A stretch of 64,000 nucleotides of DNA from Micromonospora sp. NBC_01699. GTDB taxonomy: Bacteria; Actinomycetota; Actinomycetes; Mycobacteriales; Micromonosporaceae. The notes below the pieces were generated by a model. It did no database searches, was not told where the DNA came from, and was given only the letters and a program-made list of their open reading frames with translations. Positions 18,446 to 27,465 of the stretch are shown piece after piece (position 1 is the stretch's first letter; every line of letters starts with the position of its first letter). Made by a program: the position numbers and the translations under genes. The stretch covers positions 7,314,001 through 7,378,000 of the forward strand of contig NZ_CP109199.1 in the NCBI RefSeq assembly GCF_036250065.1. The letters run 5' to 3'.

Positions 18446-19803
18446 TGGTACTCCCTCACCCGTACCCCGATGCCGACCGCCACCGCGGCGGCGGCGACCA
18501 GGCAGAGCAGCAGGGTGACCACACCCAGCGATGTCGGTGCCGGTGGAGTGTTGGTCAGCTCCTGGTAGATCTCCCGGTCGACCCGGGCTATCTCCTTGGT
18601 CAGCTCGGCGTCGTAGTGCTGGAAGGCGGCGGCGACCTCACCGCCGGGCAGCGCCGCGGCAACCGCGGCCCGGTGCGCGCCGAGCCGCTCGTTCTCCTCG
18701 ATGTAGCGCTGGTGGGCGGTGCACCAGCCGCCGACCAGCACCCGCATCTGGTCGGTGAAGCCGGCCCCGGTCGAGCCGCAGTGCGCGTCCCGCTCGAAGC
18801 GCTGGTTCAGCGCGACCATGCCGAACTGGTTGCTGTTGCCGCCGAGTCGCAGGTGGACGTCGGCGCGGGCGCGAAGGGCGTCGCGCTGAATCTCGATCAG
18901 CTTCCGGTGCTGTTCGAGCTTGTGGCCGGCGACCGTCAGCCGCTCCTCGGCCTGCGGCCAGTGTCGCCAGGAGACGACCAGCCAGCCGGTGGTGGCGAGC
19001 ATGGCGGCCATGGCCAACGCCAGCCCCGGACTGACCCGGCGCTTGGTACGTCGGCGCAGGTAGCGCTGGCTCCACCAGAGCGCGACCAGGGTGAGCAGGG
19101 TGATCCCGATCGACCCGAAGAGCGCGAGCTGTCCGCCCCGGCGGGCCTCGCTCAGCCGGGTCGACTCGTCCTCCCAGAGTTGCAGGGCGGCCGGGAGCAG
19201 TACGCCGCGCAGGTAACCGGACGCCTCCCGCAGGTACGCCGAGCCGAGCAGGGCGTCGAACTTCCGGTCGGTCGGCTCGGCGCCCAGCTGCTGGGCGCGC
19301 TGCACGAGATCGGTGTAGACCGGCAACTGGTTGGCCACCCGGGCCAGCCCGGCGGCCCGGTCCGGGTCACCGGCGGTCAGCCCGGCCGATTCCGCCAGCA
19401 GCCGGCGTACCTGGCCGAGCGCGTCCTCGTAGCTGGCGTTGAGCTGGTCCCGCTGGCCGGAGTCGGGTGGGGCGAGGAACCGGCCGGTGGCGGCGGCGTC
19501 GGCCTCGGCCAGCCAGCGGTGCATCGCCTGGGCATTGCCGCTCATCTGGGCGGCGCTGGTGACCATCACCTCGCCGGCGTTGACCGCGGCCCGGACGGCC
19601 AGCCCGGCGATGCCCGCGGTCAGCGCGAACAGCAGCACCAGCAGCACACCGACCAGGACGAACCGGTTGGGGGTCGGGGTCAGCAACTCACGCAACCGGC
19701 GACGGCGGACGCCCCGTTGCCGGCGGCCGGTCGGCCAGCGCCGCCCGGTCGGCGCGGTGGCGGGACCCGGCCGCGGATCGGGGTCCAACTCGGTCAGCGT
19801 CAT
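18442..19803 (-). CDS. glnX: GlnX-type transmembrane signalling protein
   Basis: A membrane protein of 453 residues with four predicted helices: after a 45-residue cytoplasmic N terminus (FVLVGVLLVLLFALTAGIAG), two central ones (LFGSIGITLLTLVALWW and LALAMAAMLATTGWLVV) and one at the end (LGVVTLLLCLVAAAAVAVGI). Two large extracytoplasmic helical domains lie between them, as in mycobacterial GlnX, which relays GlnH ligand status to PknG. The start is ATG 19803 behind AAGGGG; upstream in-frame starts lack a ribosome site. First gene of the six-gene leftward operon. Confidence 0.88.
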   Translation of the reverse strand: MTLTELDPDPRPGPATAPTGRRWPTGRRQRGVRRRRLRELLTPTPNRFVLVGVLLVLLFALTAGIAGLAVRAAVNAGEVMVTSAAQMSGNAQAMHRWLAEADAAATGRFLAPPDSGQRDQLNASYEDALGQVRRLLAESAGLTAGDPDRAAGLARVANQLPVYTDLVQRAQQLGAEPTDRKFDALLGSAYLREASGYLRGVLLPAALQLWEDESTRLSEARRGGQLALFGSIGITLLTLVALWWSQRYLRRRTKRRVSPGLALAMAAMLATTGWLVVSWRHWPQAEERLTVAGHKLEQHRKLIEIQRDALRARADVHLRLGGNSNQFGMVALNQRFERDAHCGSTGAGFTDQMRVLVGGWCTAHQRYIEENERLGAHRAAVAAALPGGEVAAAFQHYDAELTKEIARVDREIYQELTNTPPAPTSLGVVTLLLCLVAAAAVAVGIGVRVREYQ

Positions 19804-20012
19804 CGTCACCACCCCTTGTCGACCGGTGCGGCGGGTCGGTGGTGATCCGACCCACATCCGCACGCAATGCTACTGAGGGCATGCGACAGGTGAGGGCCCG
19901 CGCCACGGCCGCGCCGGATCGTCCGTTCGTCCGACATGCACTGACAGCGCAGATATCGAAACAGTCGGATGGGATGAGCACGGGCCGGCGGGACGGTGGG
20001 CAGACTGACCCG

Positions 20013-21536
20013 ATGAGCCCATCCCATGATCGGCGCCCGAGCCGCCTCTGCGCGGCGTTCGTCGTACTCGGGCTGCTCCTGGCCGGGGGCTCGTGTGGCC
20101 GGGGGGACGCGCCGGAGCGTACCGGTCCGTCCTGGGTGACCGGGTCGCGGGCGGTGACGGGCGGGCCGACCGCGCCCACCTCGGCCGCCGCGCCCGACAC
20201 CCGGTGGTCGGACCCGGCCGGGGTGGGCCAGCCGTACGGCGGGAAGGTCCCCGGCCTGCTCACCTTCCGTGGCAATCCGACCCGAACCTGGTACGGAACC
20301 GGGCCGCTGCCGCGCACCGCCCCCCGGCAGGCGTGGACGTTTCCCCGCAGCGGCGGACTCTGCGCCGAGTCCACCGACGACAAGGGCACCCGGCAGTGGT
20401 GCGGATCCGGTTGGACCGGTCAACCGGCCGTGTTCGAACGAGCCGGCCGCACCTGGGTGGTGTTCGGCGCGTACGACCGCAAAGTGCACTTTCTCGACGC
20501 GGTGACCGGCGAGCGGCTGCTGCCCGACTTCCCCACCGGCGACATCATCAAGGGCTCGGTCACGGTCGACCCGGACGGCTTCCCGCTGGTCTACACCGGT
20601 TCCCGGGACAACTACTACCGGATCCTCGCGATCGACCGCGACAAGCCCACCGAGCTGTGGAAACTGTCCGCCAAGGCGGTCTCACCGACATTGTGGAACG
20701 ACGACTGGGACGGTTCGGCCATCGTCATCGACGACTACCTGTTCGAGGGCGGCGAGAACAGCCAGTTCCACATTGTGAAGCTCAACCGGGGCTACGGCCC
20801 GGACGGGAAGGTGACGGTCGCGCCGAAACTGGTGTTCCACGCCCCCGGCTGGGACGCGCAACTGCTCCGCGACGTCGGCGACAACATGGTGTCGATCGAG
20901 AGTTCGGTCGCGGTGTACGGCGACACCGTCTACTTCGCCAACTCCGGCGGCCTGGTGCAGGGCTGGGACATCGGCGGCCTGAAGGAGGGCCGTACGCCGA
21001 AACGGGTGTTCCGGTTCTGGATGGGTGACGACACCGACGCCACGGTGGTGGTCGACGCCGACGGCGCGCTCTACGTCGGCGCCGAGTACGAGCGCGGTAC
21101 CGCCCGCTCCCGTGAGGTCGGCCAGATGGTCAAGCTCGATCCCCGGCGTGCGGGAAACCCGCTGGTCTGGCGGGTATCCGACACCGACAGCCGGCCCGCC
21201 GGGGTCTGGGGCACCCCGGCCCTGCACCGGGACGTGGCCATCTTCGACACCAACGGTGGCGAGGTGCTCGGCGTCGACCGGACCACCGGTACGGTCCGCT
21301 GGCGGTTCGACCTGCCCGGACCGACCTGGCAATCCCCGGTGGTGGTCGACGACGTCCTGCTGATCGGCGACTGCGCCGGTGTCCTGCACGCCTACGACAT
21401 CACCGACACCACCACCCTGCCGAAGCCCCTCTGGCAGCTCAAACTCGGCGGCTGCATCGAGTCCACCCCCGCCGTCTGGCACGGCCACATCTACGTCGCC
21501 ACCCGCGCCGGCGCCTTCCACGCCCTCACCCCCTGA
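20013..21536 (+). CDS. PQQ-like beta-propeller lipoprotein
   Basis: About 507 residues, exported. The N terminus has a signal peptide with a lipobox-like end (LLLAGGSC). The mature part is a PQQ/quinoprotein-type propeller: repeated blade motifs such as GRTWVVFGAYDRKVHFLDAVTGE, DGFPLVYTGSRDNYYRILAID, AVYGDTVYFANSGGLVQGWD and GGEVLGVDRTTGTVRWRF. No dehydrogenase active-site Cys pair typical of PQQ enzymes is apparent, so a binding or scaffold role is more likely. The start could be ATG 20013 (short n-region, preferred) or ATG 19974. Divergent from glnX; convergent with the next gene across palindrome copy 2. Confidence 0.82.
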   Translation: MSPSHDRRPSRLCAAFVVLGLLLAGGSCGRGDAPERTGPSWVTGSRAVTGGPTAPTSAAAPDTRWSDPAGVGQPYGGKVPGLLTFRGNPTRTWYGTGPLPRTAPRQAWTFPRSGGLCAESTDDKGTRQWCGSGWTGQPAVFERAGRTWVVFGAYDRKVHFLDAVTGERLLPDFPTGDIIKGSVTVDPDGFPLVYTGSRDNYYRILAIDRDKPTELWKLSAKAVSPTLWNDDWDGSAIVIDDYLFEGGENSQFHIVKLNRGYGPDGKVTVAPKLVFHAPGWDAQLLRDVGDNMVSIESSVAVYGDTVYFANSGGLVQGWDIGGLKEGRTPKRVFRFWMGDDTDATVVVDADGALYVGAEYERGTARSREVGQMVKLDPRRAGNPLVWRVSDTDSRPAGVWGTPALHRDVAIFDTNGGEVLGVDRTTGTVRWRFDLPGPTWQSPVVVDDVLLIGDCAGVLHAYDITDTTTLPKPLWQLKLGGCIESTPAVWHGHIYVATRAGAFHALTP

Positions 21537-21593
21537 CCCCCCTCCCCTCCCCTCCCCCTCCCCCTCCCCTCCCCCTCCCCGCGCCCTCTCCGC

Positions 21594-21657
21594 CCGCGAT
21601 CTAGGGCATATGGTGGCTTGTTGATCTCTAATCACCCCCATACGCCCTAGATCGCGG
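21594..21657. terminator. Long palindrome between convergent genes, copy 2
   Basis: Perfect 14-bp arms (CCGCGATCTAGGGC at 21594-21607, its complement at 21644-21657) flank a 36-nt loop with TTGATCTCT-A-ATCACCCCCAT. The arm core GATCTAGGGC and most of the loop match copy 1 at 3102-3165. A polypyrimidine tract (21535-21592) lies between the propeller stop and the left arm, again as in copy 1. Confidence 0.75.
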
Positions 21658-21668
21658 AGCGGAGCGGG

Positions 21669-22580
21669 TCAGGGGAGGAGGATTAGTTTGCCTCGGAAGT
21701 GGGCGGACTGGCTTCGGCGGTGGGCGGTGGGGGCTTGGGCCAGGGGAAAGGTTTCGGCTACGGGGAGGGTGAAGGCGTCCTGTTCGATCAGGCGGGCCAC
21801 CTGGTCCAGGGCGGGGAACGGGTTCTTGCTGCGACCGCTTGAGCAGCGGACGCCGTACTTCTCGGCGTCGGGGTCGGCGATGGTGAGCACGTTGTCGGTG
21901 CCGTGGGCCAGCTCGATCAGGTCGGGCAGGCCGCCCTTGCCGGCCACGTCCAGCGCCCGATCCAGACCGGTCGGGGCGATCTCGCGTACGCGCTCGACCA
22001 GGCCCTCGCCGTAAGTGACCGGGGCGATGCCGAGCGAGCGGAGGAAGTCGTGGTTGGGCTCGCTGGCGGTGCCGATCACGGTTGCCCCGCGCAGTGCGGC
22101 GAACTGGACAGCGGCCAGTCCGACGCCGCCGGCGGCACCGTTGACCAGCACGGTCTGCCCTCCGGTGACCCCGAGCGCGTCCAGGGCGCGCAGCGCCGTC
22201 TCGGCCGCCGTCGGCAGCGCCGCCGCCTCCGGCCAGGGCAGCGCGGGCGGCTTGTGGGCGAACATGTCCTGTGCCATCACGGCGTACTCGGCGTACGCGT
22301 CGCGGGTGGCGAAGCCGAACACCTCGTCGCCGACCGAGACCCCGGTGATCCCGTCGCCGATCTCGTCGACCACACCGGCCACCTCGCTGCCCGGAATGCT
22401 GGGCAGGGTCAGCGGCATGAACTCCCGCAGGGCGCCGCTGCGGACCTTCCACTCCCACGGGTTGACCCCGATCGCCCGGACCACCACCCGGATCTGACCC
22501 GCTCCGGCGTGCGGTTCCGGCACCTCGGCCACGTACAGCACGTCCGGGTCTCCGTACTCGCCGAACTGAACGGCCTTCAT
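21669..22580 (-). CDS. NADP-dependent oxidoreductase (quinone reductase-like MDR)
   Basis: A 303-residue zinc-independent member of the medium-chain reductases. Start MKAVQFGEYGDPDVLYVAEVPEPHAG, the GroES-like part with AIGVNPWEWKVRSGALREFMP and PGSEVAGVVDEIGDG, and the Rossmann motif VNGAAGGVGLAAVQFAALRGA are typical. A late TLPVAETFPLAQAPTAHRRSQSAHFRGKLILL follows the family's usual ending (substrate-domain helix, then the GK-hhL strand). It is a second homologue of the 5351-6370 enzyme but not a close copy. Substrate unknown. Confidence 0.9.
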   Translation of the reverse strand: MKAVQFGEYGDPDVLYVAEVPEPHAGAGQIRVVVRAIGVNPWEWKVRSGALREFMPLTLPSIPGSEVAGVVDEIGDGITGVSVGDEVFGFATRDAYAEYAVMAQDMFAHKPPALPWPEAAALPTAAETALRALDALGVTGGQTVLVNGAAGGVGLAAVQFAALRGATVIGTASEPNHDFLRSLGIAPVTYGEGLVERVREIAPTGLDRALDVAGKGGLPDLIELAHGTDNVLTIADPDAEKYGVRCSSGRSKNPFPALDQVARLIEQDAFTLPVAETFPLAQAPTAHRRSQSAHFRGKLILLP

Positions 22581-22788
22581 GTCGGAACTCCCTCGTCAGA
22601 TCGTCGCTGATCACCGGCGCCGCCGGTGGCGGTACGCGGGTCGGCACTTACACCGCCCCGTGGCGAGAATCCTGCCCGACCGGGCCGGATCCGGGGGCCG
22701 ACACACACCGAAAAAGACCCGGCCCGGGGCCGCCGTCAAAGGCGACCCCGGACCGGGCCGGGCACTACTTCTTCAGTACGTCGTCAGG

Positions 22789-25700
22789 TCAGAGCCGGGC
22801 GCACTGCCCGCTCGCCGGACCGCGTACGTTGTTCGGCCGGCCGTCGTTGCCCGGCGCGGGCGTGTTGCCCGAGCAGGAGAGCGGACCGTTGACCGCGTTC
22901 GCCGCCACCAGCACCGGCTGGCTGCCGGAGTTGCCGGTCACGGTGACCGGGCCGGCGATGGTGAGCATGTCGAGGCGTACCCCGCCGGTGTTGTTGGTCG
23001 CCGTGACCGGGCCGCTGATCCGGCCCTTCTCGATCAGCACCGCGCCGGTCGCGCCGGTCACCGTCACCGGACCAGAGATCGTGGTGCCGGTGAGGGTGAA
23101 CAGCACCGGGCGGTTGGCCGTGACCGGACCGGAGATGGTGCTGTTGGTGCTGATCAGCGACGCGCCGGCGGCAACCGTGACCGGGCCGGAGATGGTGGCG
23201 CCATCCAGGCAGGTCAGGCCCGCGGTGACGGTCAGCGGCCGGCTGTAGCGGCCGGTGATCGTCGTGGTGCACTGCGGGCCGGGCTGGCCGATCGCCGATC
23301 GCGGCGCCGCGTCGGCGGTCACCGGCGAGTTCGCGGCGAGGTAGTCGGTCAGCATGGTCAGGTCGTTGTCACCGGTGGTGACCCGGTTGATGCCGCCGGC
23401 CAGGGCGAGGAAGTTGTCCCCACCCGCCGCCAGGAAGGAGTTCACCGTCACCCGGTAGCTGGCCGTCGGGTTGATCGCCACGCCGTTGAGCTTCATCGAC
23501 GTGATCCGCGAGCCCTGTGCCGCAGTCGGGAGGTAGGTGTAGCTGAACCCCTTCGAGACACCGAGCCAGAGCAGCGGACGGGACGCGCCCGCCGGCTGCC
23601 ACTGCTGCTCCAGCGCCTGCTTGATCTCGGCACCGGTGTACGTCTTGGTCACCACGTCGTTCGAGAACGGCTGGACCGAGAACGCCTCGGAGTAGGTGAC
23701 CACCCCGTCGGTGCCGTACACCAGGTCGGCGCGGAGGCCGCCCGGGTTCATCAGCGCGATCTGCGCGCCACCCCGGCCGGCGTCCTTGGTGCCGTCGAGC
23801 TGCACGTCGGCGATGAAGTTGCCGAGCGCCGACTCCTTGCTCCGATCCTCCAGGCCGTTGGTGGTGGCCCGGCGGATGTCGGCCGTGATCGAGCCGAGCG
23901 GCTGCTGGCCGAGCACGTCGGCGTTGGCCTTGGCGGTCGCCACGAGCTGGGCGATCGCCGGGTCGGCCGGTGCGCCGACGACGTCGAGCAGGCCGGCGTC
24001 GGAGGCGGTGATCGCCTTCGTCGTCGGGTCGATGCTCAGCTTCACCTGGGCGAGCTTGCGGCCGTACTCCTGGGCCTCGACGACCGGCCGGAGCCGGTCC
24101 GTGCCGGGGATCGGCATCTCGAAGGCGTACGGCTGGTGGGTGTGCCCGCTGACGATGGCGTCGATGTTCGCGCTGGCCCGGACGAAGGCACCGAACACCG
24201 GGTCGGCGGCGAGCGCCTCCGGGGTGGCGATGTTCTCCAGTGCCGCACCCTCGTGCGCGACGAGGACCACGACGTCGGCCTCACCGTTGGCCGGGTTGCC
24301 GTCCTTCAGCTCGGCGGCGACCGCCTCGGCCTCCGGAACCGGCGACCTGAACGTGATGCCGGCGATCCCGTCCGGGTTGACCAGCGACGCGGTCTGCTCG
24401 GTGACGACACCGATGATGCCGACGCGTACGCCGCCGACCGTCTTGACCTCGTACGCGGGCAGGGCCCGCTCGTTGCCCCGGTACACGTTCGCACCCAGGT
24501 ACGGGAAGTCGGCCCGGTCGTTGACCCGGCCGGCGAGGTCGGCGAAGCCCTTGTCGAACTCGTGGTTGCCGACCGAGGCGGCGTCCAGGCCCATCAGGTT
24601 CAGCGCGTCCAGGGTCGGGTTGTCCCCGTCGATGGCCGAGATGAACGTCGACGCGCCGATGTTGTCGCCGGCCGACACGAACACGGTGTTCGGGTTCTGC
24701 TCACGCAACTGGTTGACCAGTCCGGCGAGCTGGGCGGCGCCGCCGACCGGTCGGCCGTCCGGCGCGTTGCCGGGCGATTCGAGCCGACCGTGGAAGTCGT
24801 TGATGCCCAGCAGTTGCAGTTCGATCGGACCGGCCGGGGTGGTGTCCAGGCCGACGACGATCGGGTTGTGGTCGCTGGCCCGGTACGGGTTCGGCGCGTA
24901 GAACGCCGGGTGGCCGTCGTACTGGAAGGCGAACGACTCGTGCGAGTTGATCTGCCACACGTCGATGCCGGTGACCCGCGCGGCCAGCGACGGCGACGCG
25001 ATGGCGTGGTCCAGCGAGCCGGACTCGCCACCGAAGACGTAGCTCGCCTCGTGGGTGCGGTTCAGGTACGAGTACTGGTTGTCGTAGAGGACCTGCATCG
25101 GGTCCTCAAGGGTGTAGGAGTTGAAGTCGCCGAGCAGCAGCACGTCGTCGCTGCCACTGTCGGTCTTCAACTGCTCCACGAAGGTGACCAGCGCCCGCGC
25201 CTGGCGGACCCGGTCACCGTTGAACTGGCCCTGGCCGTCCCCGGCGTCGGCGTTGTCGCCGGTCGCCGAGTCCGAGGCGCTCTTGGACTTCAGGTGGTTG
25301 ACGACGACGGTGAAGGTGACCCCACCGGAGGTGAAGCTCTGCGCGATCGGCTCACGCGCGTTGAACCAGACGCTCTCGTCGTTGACCGAGCGGGACTCGC
25401 CCTTCGGCGTCACCTTGGCCGGCTTGAAGATGATGGCCGTGGTGATGAAGTCCTGCGCGGTCGCGGGCGGCAACTGCGCCGGCGTACGGACGTAGTCCCA
25501 GGTGCCCGCACCGGCGGCGGTGTTCAGGGCGGCGACCAGCCGCTTGAGCGCCTGCTGCGGGTCGGCGGTGTTGAACCGTACCGAGTTCTCGATCTCCTCC
25601 AGCCCGACCACGTCGGCGCCGAGCGCGTTGATCGCCGAGACGATCTTCGCCTCCTGCTTCAACAGGCCGGCCTCGTCCACGGCGCCGCGCGCATCGCCAC

Positions 25701-27171
25701 CGAAGTGGACGAAGTAGTTCAGCACGTTGAAGCTCGCCAGGCGGATGTCGCCGCCGACGTTCTCCGGTGCCGCCGTACGCGGGTTGGTCGACTTGAAGGT
25801 GGTGCGACCGGCCGGCGGGGTGCTGGCGGCGACCGGGGTGGTCGGCTGGAGCCGCCACTCGTTGAAGCCGTACGACAGCACCGTCGGGCCGAACGCCTCG
25901 ACCTGGTCACCCACGCGCAGCGGGCTGGTCGGCGAGAAGTACGGCGGCAGGGTGTTGTCGGTCGACAGGTTGGTGGTACGACCGTCGTCGATCAGCAGCC
26001 GGGCGGACTTGTTCCATGCGGCGACCGCCTGGGCGTCCTCGGTGCCGGGGCGGGCCAGGTCGGTCGGGATCGCGGCGGGGTATTCACCGGCGGTGAGCAC
26101 GACCTCGCCGTACCGGTTGGTGTTGTAGACCTCGGAGACCGCGTACGGGCCGACCGGGGCGACCAGCATCGACTCGACCGACTCGCGGCCGGCCGGGTCG
26201 AGCGGCAGGCTGAACGCGGCCGGGGTCGGCAGCGCCGCACCCTGCTCGCAGACCTGCACGTCGGCCTTGGCGGCGATGCTGAGCTGGGTGAGCCCGTTGA
26301 ACTCGCTGGCGGTGCCGCTGACCCGGATCCGGTCGCCGATCGCGACCGCCGGGTGGTTGGCGGCGTTGCTGGTCAGGTAGACGAAGATGCCGTCGGAGGC
26401 GGTGCCGGCGGCCGGTGCGCCGCCACCGGTGCCGGCGGTCTGCACCGAGACGCCGTTGTAGCCGCCGGTGCGGTAGTCACCGGTCACCACACCCTCGACG
26501 GTGACCCGGGTGCCGGCCAGCGGGGTGGCGTCACCGGTGCCCTGGACCTGGGCGATCGTGTTGGTGACGGTGACCGTGCAGCCGACCGGGTCGGGATCGG
26601 GGTCGGGGTCCGGGTCGCCACCGGCGTTGCGTACGCCGAAGGTGTTCGCGGCCGCGGCCTGCCACGCGCCGCCGACCTTTTGCAGCGAGAAACCGACCGG
26701 GCTGGTAGATCCCTCGGACACGCCGATGTCGGTGCCGGTCAGACCGTTCGCGGGGCCGCCGACGGCGGCGAAGGTGCCCTCGTAGGTGAGGTACTCGGCG
26801 ACGGTGCCACCGGGGGCGACCAGCGCGATCCCGTCGGGCGAGCCGTTCTGGAGGCCGTCGACCGGGTAGGTCGCGACCACCACGCCGGCGGCCGGGACGA
26901 CGCCGCTGAGCGTACGGGTGTTGTAGACGGCTCCGTTGTTGCCGTTGTAGAGGACGATCTGCCAGCCGGCCAGGTCGAACCCGGCGGCGGCCTCGATCTC
27001 GATCGCCTCGCCGGAGTCGGTGCCGGCGTTGTCGTAGTGGATTTCGCTGATGAACGGGGTCGCCGTCGGCTCGGCGGCCACCGCGGCGGTGCCACTGGCC
27101 AGGCCGAGCGCACCAGTGGTGAGGAGTACGCCCAGCGCGTTCAGTGAGCGCGTGCGTCTGTTCCGGCGCAT
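22789..27171 (-). CDS. Giant secreted ExeM/NucH-like nuclease fused to a 5'-nucleotidase
   Basis: An exported protein of about 1460 residues. Order: signal peptide 1-33; lamin-tail domain about 35-150 (TPFISEIHYDNAGTDSGEAIEIEA); an Asp-Pro linker; an OB-fold region about 200-305; an endonuclease/exonuclease/phosphatase domain about 475-770 (RLASFNVLNY, GLEEIEN, VVNHLKSK, LLGDFNSY, SDHNPIV); a 5'-nucleotidase metallophosphatase about 780-1030 (GINDFHGRLE, GNHEFDKG, SGHTHQPY); its C-terminal domain about 1085-1260; and a tail about 1300-1440 with repeated ISGPVTV turns, like a small parallel beta-helix. Probably degrades extracellular DNA to nucleosides and phosphate. ATG 27171 follows GGAGG; longer upstream frames lack a ribosome site and would hide the signal peptide. 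Confidence 0.92.
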   Translation of the reverse strand: MRRNRRTRSLNALGVLLTTGALGLASGTAAVAAEPTATPFISEIHYDNAGTDSGEAIEIEAAAGFDLAGWQIVLYNGNNGAVYNTRTLSGVVPAAGVVVATYPVDGLQNGSPDGIALVAPGGTVAEYLTYEGTFAAVGGPANGLTGTDIGVSEGSTSPVGFSLQKVGGAWQAAAANTFGVRNAGGDPDPDPDPDPVGCTVTVTNTIAQVQGTGDATPLAGTRVTVEGVVTGDYRTGGYNGVSVQTAGTGGGAPAAGTASDGIFVYLTSNAANHPAVAIGDRIRVSGTASEFNGLTQLSIAAKADVQVCEQGAALPTPAAFSLPLDPAGRESVESMLVAPVGPYAVSEVYNTNRYGEVVLTAGEYPAAIPTDLARPGTEDAQAVAAWNKSARLLIDDGRTTNLSTDNTLPPYFSPTSPLRVGDQVEAFGPTVLSYGFNEWRLQPTTPVAASTPPAGRTTFKSTNPRTAAPENVGGDIRLASFNVLNYFVHFGGDARGAVDEAGLLKQEAKIVSAINALGADVVGLEEIENSVRFNTADPQQALKRLVAALNTAAGAGTWDYVRTPAQLPPATAQDFITTAIIFKPAKVTPKGESRSVNDESVWFNAREPIAQSFTSGGVTFTVVVNHLKSKSASDSATGDNADAGDGQGQFNGDRVRQARALVTFVEQLKTDSGSDDVLLLGDFNSYTLEDPMQVLYDNQYSYLNRTHEASYVFGGESGSLDHAIASPSLAARVTGIDVWQINSHESFAFQYDGHPAFYAPNPYRASDHNPIVVGLDTTPAGPIELQLLGINDFHGRLESPGNAPDGRPVGGAAQLAGLVNQLREQNPNTVFVSAGDNIGASTFISAIDGDNPTLDALNLMGLDAASVGNHEFDKGFADLAGRVNDRADFPYLGANVYRGNERALPAYEVKTVGGVRVGIIGVVTEQTASLVNPDGIAGITFRSPVPEAEAVAAELKDGNPANGEADVVVLVAHEGAALENIATPEALAADPVFGAFVRASANIDAIVSGHTHQPYAFEMPIPGTDRLRPVVEAQEYGRKLAQVKLSIDPTTKAITASDAGLLDVVGAPADPAIAQLVATAKANADVLGQQPLGSITADIRRATTNGLEDRSKESALGNFIADVQLDGTKDAGRGGAQIALMNPGGLRADLVYGTDGVVTYSEAFSVQPFSNDVVTKTYTGAEIKQALEQQWQPAGASRPLLWLGVSKGFSYTYLPTAAQGSRITSMKLNGVAINPTASYRVTVNSFLAAGGDNFLALAGGINRVTTGDNDLTMLTDYLAANSPVTADAAPRSAIGQPGPQCTTTITGRYSRPLTVTAGLTCLDGATISGPVTVAAGASLISTNSTISGPVTANRPVLFTLTGTTISGPVTVTGATGAVLIEKGRISGPVTATNNTGGVRLDMLTIAGPVTVTGNSGSQPVLVAANAVNGPLSCSGNTPAPGNDGRPNNVRGPASGQCARL
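22835..23225. repeat. Degenerate tandem repeats encoding ISGPVTV turns
   Basis: Within the 3' end of the nuclease gene a motif of roughly GTGACCGGGCCGGAGATGGTG form (plus strand CCGGTCACGG and variants) recurs about every 60-75 bp, six times or more. It encodes the I-S/A-G-P-V-T-V turns of the C-terminal domain. Confidence 0.6.
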
Positions 27172-27465
27172 CAAACTAAGCCTCCGTAAAGGGGGGTAGA
27201 CGCGCTGGAGCATATGCGGAAACAGTGTCGTTACATGAACTGACGGGTGTACGGAACGATGTAAATTTTTGGCGTCGCCGGCCTGCGAAAAAGGGGCTAT
27301 CCGGTCGGTCCGATCCGTCACTCGCATAACGCCCGGCGCAAATGGTGACGTACGGGTTGTCCTGCTGTTCATGTTGACAACCCGGTCCACTCCCCCGTTC
27401 ACGAACCGTCCCCGTCGCCCGGAGGAAGGCGACGGGGACGGGGACGGGGGCTGGTGGCCGGTGGA

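Noticed and set aside
22579-27147. A 1522-codon open frame on the plus strand
   Set aside because: It lies antisense to the clearly domain-bearing nuclease gene; its low-complexity Arg/Gly/Asp composition is a shadow of GC-rich codon usage.
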